DNA of 64,000 bases from Ridgeia piscesae. Taxonomy: Eukaryota > Annelida > Polychaeta > Sabellida > Siboglinidae. The position numbers and the translations under genes are program-made. Below are positions 1-11,922 of this stretch, piece by piece (positions within the stretch are counted from its first letter, which is position 1; each line of letters begins with the position of its first letter). The notes below the pieces were generated by a model. That model had not been told where the DNA came from and searched no databases. It worked only from the letters and a program-made list of their open reading frames with translations. Location: contig JAODUO010000145.1 of NCBI GenBank assembly GCA_025642075.2, positions 297,501 to 361,500 of the forward strand. The letters run 5' to 3'.

Positions 1-299
1 ACCAGACATTGAAATGACTAGATGACGTCACCAATCAAAATGACACAAGTATCTGTATACAGAAACACACTGACTGGCAACTGTCATGATTTGACAGCTC
101 TGATGCCACGCTGCACAGAAACATTTTTTCTAGTAACTCCACACTACATAATGTCCCCACAGAAACTCAGACAACCTGCACAATGCTGCCTCTGTTGGGA
201 AGTCTTATATAGGGGATGGTGGACCAACCCTAACTGTGGACTTTGAATGTTAGTTTTTTACTATGAACGCATACACCACATTGTTAAACAAAATGTGTG

Positions 300-303
300 T
301 GTT

Positions 304-368
<65 letters not shown>

Positions 369-372
369 ATAT
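300..372. repeat. (TA)n microsatellite
   Basis: Alternating TA with two single-base phase shifts. It lies in sequence upstream of the first visible COG1 exon, presumably intronic. Confidence 0.95.
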
Positions 373-409
373 AGTGTGTGTGTGTATATACACTAGTACA
401 ACATACACC

Positions 410-438
410 ACACACAATTTCAACACTACACACACACA

Positions 439-480
<42 letters not shown>

Positions 481-522
481 CACACACACAAAACACACAC
501 ACACACACACACACACCACCAC
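410..522. repeat. (CA)n microsatellite
   Basis: Imperfect CA repeat close to the (TA)n tract. The open frames read from it are low-complexity Thr/His or Cys/Val and are not genes. The sequence before it (1-300) shows no exon I can support. Confidence 0.95.
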
Positions 523-747
523 ATATTTAGTAAGAATCACCAAGAGACAATTATTGTAGTTGAAGAATGAAATTCGACACAATAAGAATGACATTATGTT
601 ATTTGTATTTAAGAAACATCACAGATGAAAGCAACTCTACCATAAATCTAATACACTGTAGGAATGCACACGTTGCACTTATTGTTTTTAAGTTACAAAA
701 ACTGCCCTATTCACACAAGGTACAAACGTGCCCACTGCATTATATAT

Positions 748-1558
748 ATGCAGTTACAAAGTCCATTGTAGTTACAAAGTCCACTGCAGTTACAAAGTCC
801 ATTGTAGTTACAAAGTCCATTGTAGTTACAAAGTCCACTGTAGTTACAAAGTCCATTGTAGTTACAAAGTCCACTGTAGTTACAAAGTCCACTGTAGTTA
901 CAAAGTCCATTGTAGTTACAAAGTCCACCTTGTCATGTACAAAGTCCACTGTAGTTACAAAGTCCACTGTTGCTACAAAGTCCACTGCAGTTACAAAGTC
1001 CACTGTAGTTACAAAGTCCACTGCAGTTACAAAGTCCATTGTAGTTACAAAGTCCATTGTTGTTACAAAGTCCACTGCAGTCACAAAGTCCACTGTAGTT
1101 ACAAAGTCCATTGTAGTTACAAAGTCCACTGCAGCCACAAAGTCCACTGCAGTTACAAAGTCCACTGCAGTTACAAAGTCCACTGCAGTTACAAAGTCCA
1201 CTGCAGTTACAAAGTCCACTGCAGTTACAAAGTCCACTGCAGTTACAAAGTCTAATGCAGTTACAAAGTCCAATGCAGTTACAAAGTCCAATGCAGTTAC
1301 AAAGTCTAATGCAGTTACAAAGTCCACTGCAGTTACACAGTCCACTGCAGTTACAAAGTCTAATGCAGTTACAAAGTCCAATGCAGTTACAAAGTCCAAT
1401 GCAGTTACAAAGTCCACTGCAGTTACAAAGTCCACTGCAGATACAAAGTTCACTGCAGTCACAAAGTCCACTGCAGTCACAAAGTCCACTGCAGTCACAA
1501 AGTCTACTGCAGTTACAAAGTCTAATGCAGTTACAAAGTCCAGTGCAGTTACAAAGTC
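748..1558. repeat. 18-bp minisatellite, about 45 copies, in a COG1 intron
   Basis: The unit is gttacaaagtccactgca with variants (attgta, aatgca, tctaat). Because 18 is divisible by 3, every frame without a stop stays open, which creates 345- and 274-codon false ORFs on the two strands. The + strand frame stops at the TAG that is also the acceptor of the COG1 exon at 1605, so it is not part of the protein. Most units contain CAAAGTCCA. Confidence 0.97.
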
Positions 1559-1604
1559 AACCATGTCTGTGTTGAGCTGTCACGTCTTGTGTGTTTTGTT
1601 GTAG

Positions 1605-1696
1605 ACTTTGCTCCAAGAGCAGTTTGTTACGGCACTTGAGAACAGTAAACAACATGTCGCCAAAGTACTGAGTGACCTCACAGAGTCAACTGACAG
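1605..1696 (+). CDS. COG1: COG1 visible exon 1
   Basis: The acceptor tgttttgttgtag precedes phase-0 sequence reading TLLQEQFVTALENSKQH, and the donor is cag|gtaaac. It ends two bases into a serine codon completed by the next exon. It directly follows the 18-bp minisatellite, with about 45 bases between array and exon. This is the least distinctive exon; it is supported by phase and coiled-coil-like composition. Confidence 0.75.
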
Positions 1697-3810
1697 GTAA
1701 ACTGGTGTGTCGGCTTTGAACTGCACCCCTGAAGGAAAAGTAGGGGTTTATCTCACAGGATATTGTCAAGATATGTAAGGGATATTTTTCACAGGAAATT
1801 GCCAACATATGGATGTTCAAATATATAAAATCCATACTTTATTTGTTGTTTGTTATGTATTTTATCAGTTGCTTTGCCGTACTACAATACATTAGCTTAA
1901 CTTATTAAAATAAACTATGAACATTTTAACTTTTTCTAGATAACAGTTATTCTGACGAGAATAGCATTTAGCTGTCCACCACTACGCAGACACATCGGGA
2001 ATGATTTCAAAAGTCAAAACATTCTAAAGACTGGCTGCAGGGCTTATAAAAAACAGAACTTGCCCTTTACCCCTCCCTCTGTCCACTCAGTTCCACCCTG
2101 GCTGAGAGGAACCTCGCCGCCTACATCTGGACGGAGAGCGCCCACGACATTCCTGCCAATCGGGCGTGGGTGGTTGCCGGTAGCAACAAGAACATCTCCC
2201 AGGGCGGTTCTCTCATGATGAAGGCCTACGCCTATACACCGGCCGCACAGAGGTACGTGGCGCCATCTAGCCATTGCGGGAAGCGACTACATGACTGATT
2301 AATTTGATAGATGGAGAGACAAGCATAATGTGTTTTCTTTAAGTAAATTTTTTTACTATCTATAAAAAGGTTACATATAAAATTATTTACCCTTCTTGTG
2401 AACTACATTACTTACAACATTAACTAACCATATATTGTAAAATACTTATGAAACAAATTGCTTGTAAAAATAATTTGATGGTTAACTTTAACCTAACGGA
2501 TTTTGTTAAAGTTTAACCTAACGCATTTTGTCAAATTGGATTTCCTTAACACATACATTAAGTTTTATTAATAATTACATGTTTTATCTTCACAATTATT
2601 GTTGTACTCTTTTTGCATACATTATATTAATTCAGTGTTGTAATCAGCAACCATGTTTTATTTGTACTATTAATTTTTTTGCTGTTTTCACATCAGAGCA
2701 TTTTGCTGGTTTCGGATGTCATATAAATTGGTGAAACAACGGGATGTTTTTCATGAATGTACATGTTAATATTCAGCCACATTGTCATATTGTTTTATAC
2801 ATTTCTGCCGGCAGACTTTGCCAGAGTCTGGACAACAAACTCCACGTGCTGCTGGAGGACGCTAGTCACTACATCGTGGCCAGCGACACACCAGAAGAGG
2901 GCAGCACTGCTGGTGGCCGGACGATGTCCGAAGGTGCTGATATACCGGTGTTTGCCGTCGATCCGTTTGACAAGTTCATGGACCGAGACACAGTCGTCTC
3001 ATTCATCCAGTCTGCCAGCAATGACTGCATTCACAGGTGACTGCTTCATTTAGGAGTTGTATATTATTATTTACAGGAGAACCTCCCTATTAAGGTCACC
3101 TTTGGAACTGGGCAACAGTAACCTGATTAGACAGGTGACCCTATTAGCAGGAATAATTTCCTCAACTTTAGTGTGTATGTAACATATTTGGGACTTTTCC
3201 TATTGTGACCTTAATTGCAAAGTGGTTGTATTACTGGGGTAACCTTAATTGAAATGTGGTTGTATTAACACAGGTGACCTTAATTACAAAGTGACTGTAT
3301 TACCTTAATCATAATTTGGCTGTATTACCAAGGTGACCTTAATTGCAATGTGTTTGTATTACTGGTGTGACCTTAATTGCAGTGTGACTGTATTACCGGA
3401 TAATCGTAAAGGAAGATTTGATTGTATTTATTCAGAATACTAATTAAGATAGTAATTAGATGATTTATTTTGCACATAGGTCTCTAGAAACCAAACTGAG
3501 GTGTGCCTGGGGACAGCACTTGTCACATGTACATGTACATTACTGCTAATGATGATGTGTTTAGTTGTTGAGATCACAGCCAGATTGTAACTTTTCTTCA
3601 TAATCTGACTTACTATTAGTGAACCTCGTGACTAGAGCATCACTGACAGCAGTTGAACAGATGGAGAGAGAAGGCAATCATTAAATAGTCCATATTGTTC
3701 GCACCACATTTTATTTATCAATAAACTAGTTTTGTGCAAAGGTGTTTTTGCATATAAGTGAGAACTCCATTTCTCAGTTTATTAGGATTTGGTTTGAATT
3801 ATAACAAGCA

Positions 3811-3870
<60 letters not shown>

Positions 3871-6800
3871 CATCGGGCAGTTGTTTACTTTATTCCTGGA
3901 TTCAACCCACCTAGTAGGGTTGTGTAGTTTGTTTTCTCTTCTGTACCACATTACCGTGGGTCATTAGGTGGGTCAGTGGGTCACACACAGAGCCACAAGT
4001 TGCTAAAGTTTACTCACAACACGATTGTCCCAACACACAAAACATATCTGTAATGATATTTACAGTCTTTAGACATAGAATGACATGTTTTGTTGATGTT
4101 GTTCCCCTGTCATTTAACTACCGTGATTCTCACAGTTGCATTGTTTCATATCAACATGTCGTGATGTTTTCACTGTTGTGTCCAGACTTCTTGACCATTT
4201 GAGTGAGCAGCTGGACAGGAGCAAGGAGCAACTGGACACATCGTCTGACCCACACAGTTGTGTGACCATTGTCCACAGGTAGAGAGACCTGGTCAACTGA
4301 TGTGCACTCAGTGACCCACACATCTCATATGGGTCACATTGTCTCCTCAAGATTGTCTATTTTTAGATACAAATTTCTGGTGAAACAATGTGCCCGTACA
4401 TTATGAAACACTTTCAGTCACATCATTTAACTTTTTCACATGATGTGCAGTTATAAAATAAAACAGTGTTAAATACAAAATATATACAAAATGTGTGCCA
4501 CATGTTTATTATTCCACAGGCCAGAAATGCAAATTTTTCAAAGGCATAAAGTTCAAATAACATACAAAATTCTCAAATTGTATATTTGATTAGTTTTTAT
4601 CAGATAAGTAAATATTTATGAACATATTCATCAAGTTGGAAGAATATTATAGTAAAGCAAGATTTCTTATTTTACAACTAATAAATTTGGCCTCACATCG
4701 ATGATTTTGATGGCCATCAACTGAACCTTCACAGTGTTACGCAGTCACCTGTAATAAATTATGGATATTTGTTCACTTATCCACACTGTTGGTCTCGAAG
4801 CAAGATCACGTACAAGATTGACCAATAATATTTCAGAGTTCTTCTCCTCGCCCGCCTCACTGCTGCCCTCTGTGAGCTCAGCCCAGAACTACAGTGTTGT
4901 GTAGGTGGGTCGGTGCTGGACAACCTCGACAACTCCAGGTGAGTACATCTTTTAAATTTTTTTGTTTATAGAAATAACGATAAAAGCATGTTGGTATAGA
5001 TAAGGAAATATACAATAATACGTGATTTGTTTTGGAATTAGCATTATTCTTTTGAAGCTGAAGCCAGATATGTTGTTGTTTTGCAAAGATTATTCAAATT
5101 TATTACACAATTGTTAGTCTGTTTTATTTCACTCACTAAAGCATTTAAATGCATGCATGTTTTCATGCGTTGGGTTAGGTCAACATTTAATGTATTATAT
5201 TTTTACTATTGCTTTCTATTAGACATAAGTAATTTTGTCGAAGACTAAGAAATTTTAAATGAAACATATTTCAGTGACCCAAAATATGGTTAAACAAAAT
5301 CTTAGTCATGGTTATGCAGATAATTTTGGTATGATCAAGATCAGATTGTTATGATCAGATCATGCTCAGATCATGGTTGGATCATGATCGGATCATGATC
5401 CGACCATGATCATTTTGGGATGGTTTAGTTAAGACTTGTTTTTGCATAGTTTCACTTTGAACGAAACATTGTGATCACCTGTTTTAAATATTAGGTTTGA
5501 TCAACCGTAATGTTGTTGGTCTCAGGTCGGCGAGAAGAAGTGTTCAAGGGTTCACTAGAGGCCTCTCTAAGACCCAGGAAAACCCCCAGTGGGTCCAACT
5601 GAAGACAGACTTACAGCAGTTTACTCAGCAGGTCTTCAGGTGGGAAGTTGTAAAATATTATTGAACTAACTTATTTGTTGCTCTTTCTTCAGATCCCAAG
5701 CTGAATCAAGATGAAAGTGTTGCTCAATCTCAACATTGATACAAACTATTTAAATTGTTAAAAGTATGATCCAATTGATATTTCCTTCATGTTTATACAA
5801 CGTAACAAGTATAGGTCAAAGGTTGGGAAATTGCGAAATAATCCAGGCCAGATAATTACACATGTAATGGCAAAGTCTTGTGCAGATGTGTGTAGAATTT
5901 AAGTTAAAATTCAGATTTCAAACTAAAAATGTGGTCCACTGGTATCATTACAGAGTACCGTGGCACAATGGTTAGAGTAGCAGACTTTCAGTTGAGAGAT
6001 TTCGGCATATAATCCTTATGCTGCTGTTTATAATCTTGGACAAGTTCGGTCACTCCATGTTTTTCCAGTTTACTGCTCATCTGTGTAAATGTGTACCTGG
6101 CTGTAGACAGTGGTGGGTGTTTATGGTCGAGTAGTCTTTGTGCCGTAATTGCAGTCTGGCTGAATGTTTTCCGGAGAGGTTTCAATTGTGTTTGATTGAA
6201 TAGGTCTGCTGGGAAGTCAGTTGTAAGTGTGAAGTGTTTCAAGCAGTCCTAAGGACTGGTGGGTATGACACTATATAAAGACTCACTGTTTAACTCTGTT
6301 ATCCTGTCAGTGTCATTCATCGTAGTGTCGTGTCATGTTCCCGCAGTTTGTGGACGACACACATTTGCCGTCGTCTTGTGTCACAGTTCGCGTCATCTCT
6401 CCTCGACAGGAGCCCAAAGGCCATACTTCAAGGCAGCATGGTAGGACATTGGTGACCTTGTCATAACATTATTTAAACGTTGATTCCCACTGGAAACCAG
6501 CAGATGTCCCTATTGGGAGGAAAACACAGTTGTTTCCCTTTTTCCACTTTTTTATAGTATGCCCTGTATTTCCTAAATATTTCGATCAACCATATCTATT
6601 TTTTGCATCAACTCTCTATTACAATTAAATCTTCTGAAACTACAGCCATCTGTAAAAAAAAACCTGACAATATATTTGTTTGAAATTGCTTTTCCACCAT
6701 ACATTTGTGGTGGTTCGTTGCTCTAATGACGACTCTTTCCTGTCCCCATTTATGATCATGCCAAATGATTTTGTTTGTTCCACCTCTGAGCTTGACTTTT

Positions 6801-9800
6801 TAAAGTATTTCGGCGCTACAGAAGTTTGACAGTTATTATTGTTATATAAGACCAATTGAAGCAAATGAATCTTTTCTGGTCTCAAGCGATTTAATATTTT
6901 CTTATGCGTTAGAAGGATGTGAAGACTAAATGCAGTCAATGTAATAAAAACAAATGTCAAACAAGGACAAAACAAGTGTTGAGTTGTGTCTCAAAATGCA
7001 ATAAATTCCAATTGAACAATGTGCACAGAAGAAGAATTTAAAAATACAATCTCAAAAAAATAACATCCATTTAAATATCACTAAAATGCACAAATGCACT
7101 CTATCCATTGTCAACCAGTGACCACAGCCTTAAGCAGATTTACAGCACACACTATATGGATGGTCTATGTTTTGCAACAAATATTACAGCCCCAGGATTG
7201 TCTAGTCACATGGTCAAAGTCACATGGTCACATTCATGTGATTGTCATCAAGAATCATGTCCAGTAATGTGACCACATCCAGCATTGCATTTATTTCTCC
7301 CAATGTCATGGCTCATTACAGAGACCTGGGGTCCATTTCGCTAACGTTATTAGGAGCTCTTAAGCCAGATTTGTTTCTTTAAAATAAATTTGAATCCTAA
7401 CCTTGAACACCTGAAAACTTTCAACACCATGACATGCCTGCAGACATTGTCACTGGTGTCTCATGGAAATAGTGTACTCAGTTTTATGGCAATGGATATT
7501 TGCATTTCTAAAAAAACTCATTAAATTTAACAACAATTTTTTTTAATGATGATTTTTTCTTAAGAGATATTTATCTTAGAAGCTCTTTATCTTAAGAACT
7601 CTTTATCTCAGTGAGTCTTCATTAAATTTCATTAGCCTTGAAATAGCCTTGAATTTGGTGCTTGATGGGTGCGGATCCTGGGATAAAAGTCTGTGAAGTG
7701 ACGAGATTGGGTTTGTGTCAACAGCGATGGGATGACATAGAGATCGAGGAGGAGACGGAAGAGGGAACTGCCATGAAGTCCACCATCCACGTACCCATGC
7801 ATGTGAGTCAAAGTCAAACTGATCTGTTCGCCTCTGATCAGAGTCATTTTGTAAACAAACAAGGATACCTGATACACACTCCAGCTGACTGGCTCGGTGG
7901 TGCATTGCTGTGTGTGGTTTGATATAATAACATTTGGTAGAATTCAGTCCTGCCCAGGAGTTAATTCAACTGTTTCACAAAACTGAAAGTATCATGTGAA
8001 TATGCAGTGTGACTAGATATACGTGTTTCTGTATTGAAGTTATTTTTTTTCTTGCTTTATGTCTCTGTGTCCTTGTATGTCCGTCTGTCTGTCTATCTGC
8101 TTGCCTATCTGTCTCCCTCCCTCCCTCCCTTCCTCCCTCCCTCCCTCCCACTTTCACACCCTCCCCCTTTCCCAACATTTCCTACCTCCCTCCCGTACAT
8201 ATACTAAGTACTGTTATTATTGAGATAGTATTATTATTATATTATTATTATATTGATTGTATTAAGATTGTAATTATTTGCTAGTTTCCAAAAGAATTTA
8301 ATGTACTAATTGTGTTGTCGTTGTTTAGATCTGGGAATTTTATTACCTGTAATGTAAGTCTAATGTTGGTGTTACCGTTACCGTATTATACTTAAGTGTT
8401 TATTATGATCTCATTGAAAGTGTTTAAAATATTCAACTACATTTAAATGTGTTTTAATAAACGGGGTGGCTGCCACGAGAGCGACCAAAATGGTCTTAGT
8501 GACAGTCTCCTCGACTCCTGTTTAGTTTATCTACAGCAATAATTCATGTATTACTTATAAGTACTTTTCTGTTATTTCTTGTTTAATAACAAGTATACAA
8601 TTACTTGTCATATTAGTTCACCGCGGCACGAATGCAATATTATTTCATAATCGAGCTGTAGGTAATTTCTGGAGTCAATAAACACTTCCGATTCCGATTC
8701 CTTCTTTCCCTGTACCTTCCTTCCCTCCCTCTTTCCCTTCCCTGTCGTCCTCCCTTCTTCCCTCTATCCCTACCCTCCCACCCTTGTTCCATCTCTCAAA
8801 AACATTTTCCATGTTAGCTGCAGCAGAGACAACAAAATACCATTAACCCTGCGTGAGGTTTGTGTCATGAAGTCATCTTTCACTTGTGTGTCACCACTGT
8901 GTCAACAGGCGTCATGTCACCTCCACTCACTGCTCTACGAACTCTGTGAGAACATCAACCGCGTCGGAGCCCACGCAACCGACAGGTCAGTTACACAGAC
9001 GCCAAAACACCTGTTGCCTAGCAACAAGGACCATTAAACCATCACAAATGGATGCCAAACACATGAAGCTTATGGACATCCTGTTGTGTATTCGTTTGGA
9101 AAATGTCGCTCCAAGTGTTTTTCTTTATGTCATAAATCTTAAGACATCCTGTTCCAGTGAAACTGAAAGGTTGATCTAGCTAATGTCATGACACACATTG
9201 TTGCGTAAATGTACATATAGTAGTTATTTCAACAGTGTTGATGGCACAAGGCTTGATGGAGGTGTCACACATAACTGTGATTGTGTTGTACATAAACAAT
9301 GATATACAAGGTTGTCTGCTATTTCCATTATAATGTACAGCATTTGTGATGTATGAAACAAGTCGGTCAGACTATAAAAATATGACATAAACAGTCAAGG
9401 CTGTATGATAATATGATTTGTAACTCTATCTACCAGTGTTTGGTAGTGTTATCTATTTTTGGATACGTCTTTCCTGTTTTGTTATACGCATTTTTACTTA
9501 ATAACAACTATTCTTTGTAATAATTTATATCTCACTTGAAGACACAGGGCCTACACATGAGTGACTTAGAATGTCAACCACTTGCTAAATCATTGCTCAC
9601 CTATATATGAGTGAACCATCAAATTACTGACAACAAATGCTTAAAACAGTATATCAGTGTTTTTCTATACATAAGTATGAAATCTCATCTGGTATTAAAA
9701 CAACCTTTAAACCAGGACCAACATTTTGGAACAATCTATAAATAAATAAATTTTAACCTATTTATTTAACCTATTTATTTAACTAAATTATTTAGTTTAT

Positions 9801-10607
9801 ATCTATATATCTATTTACTTATTTTATATTGTTAGCGTCTTTGAGCAGGTTTTTAACCCAGCTACATAGCGCTTTATACATATTTCCAAATAATAAATAA
9901 TTAAACGTCACTGAGACCTCTCACTTCTTCCCTCAGAGTGACCTTGGGCGCCATGGTGACGGAAATATCAGATGGAATTGTCACCGCATACGAAACGTTC
10001 CTTGATGACAACCAGAAAGCATCTGTCACCAGTGGTGACACGGGATATGACCAACTGACGTTGACACAAAACAGAGCCTTACAGATGCTGTTTGACCTTA
10101 AATTTGTGATGAAGATCTTTCCCCGCAAAGTGGATGGGCAGGTAACACAGCCTACTGATGCACAACTTCTGTAGGTTTTGTTTATGATTGCTGTGTTTGT
10201 TTGTGCCTCTGAACTTTAATTTTCAAGGACATAGGCACTACAGAAGTGTTACAAGTACTTACTGACTTAAACGTGTAAATTTCTACATAATTATTATAAG
10301 TAAATTCAGATAGTTATATCGATTCATCTTGGTGGAAGTGCAGATAAATGTACTGAATGCACACACACATGTAAACAGTCACTGCATACACACACACACT
10401 CACACACACACACATGCTCAACATGCATAGACACACTTTCAATCACACTCAAACATACATACACATACAACACACACTCCCCACACACCGCAGTTTCACA
10501 CACATGCATGCACGCACACACATACACACACACACACTCGTACACACACTCGTAACAACACACACACACACACACACACACAGACACACACACACAGCAC
10601 ACACACA

Positions 10608-10681
<74 letters not shown>

Positions 10682-11579
10682 ACAGGTATTACAAATGATG
10701 ACCAAGTATGTTTCCGACCAGTTGGGCAGCAAGTACCAGCAGCGGATGGAGAGGCTGGAAGAGAGGCTCGAGAAACACATTGACCCCTTTGACCTTGATG
10801 TCTTCATGCCATACATGCAGCAGCATGTCGTCTCACAGACTCAGCGCTGCAGTGTGAGTGCCCGTGTCTCACTGGCTAACTTCTTAATAATAATTTTTTA
10901 TTAGTAATAAATAAATAAATAAATTTTTATTTTTTTATTTTTTATTACTGAATTAATTGTAATAGTTATTATGTAATTTATTTTAATATGCTTTACTATA
11001 TAAATGTTAATATTTATTTAAAAAAATCAAAATGTTAACACAAACTTCATTTACAACAACATATAAGTGTGTACATGTGTATAAGTGTGTATATGTATGA
11101 GACATAAAAATTACTTAATCTCAGAACAAATGCCACATTTTGCCATGAACCAAGGTTCCTCTACCTGCCACCAGGTGATGTACGGAGCGCTGACGTCACT
11201 CAACAAACACCTGACGTTGACAAGGAACACGCGGCCACCTGCTGGACGACAGGAGCAACACAACGTGCTGCCGCTGAGCAACGGAAAGACTCGCTTCCAG
11301 CTGCTGCCACTCAGTGTCCAGTCACGGTCATCCGACCTGCCGCCCATTGTCCAGCCACCTCAGATGAAGGTGACTGTAGTGGACATCTCGGGATGATGTG
11401 GTCTAATGGTGTTTGTAGAATCAAGAAAGTTTCAGATATGTCCTGTGTGTGCCTTGCAGTGACATGGAGTAAGGGCAAAATGGAAAAAGGACGTATAAAT
11501 GATGGTATTTGGCATGTAACATAAGTCAGTGTAATGACACGGATATATTGTGTATGCTTCATTGCATTTATGTGTGTTT

Positions 11580-11662
<83 letters not shown>

Positions 11663-11865
11663 TTTGTTTGTTTGTTTGTTTGTGTGTGTTTGTGTGTGTG
11701 TGTGTGGGTGTGTGTGTTTGTTTGTTTGTTTGTTTGTGTGTGTTTGTGTGTGTGTGTGTGTGTGTTGTTTGTTTGTGTGTGTTTGTGTGTGTGTGTGTGT
11801 GTGTGTTTGTTTGTTTGTTTGTTTGTTTGTGTGTGTGTGTGTGTGTGGTGTGTGTGTTTGTTTGT

Positions 11866-11922
<57 letters not shown>

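Noticed and set aside
567..1604. 345-codon + strand frame and 274-codon - strand frame
   Set aside because: Both run through the 18-bp tandem array, whose period is a multiple of three. The + frame ends at the TAG that is the COG1 splice acceptor.
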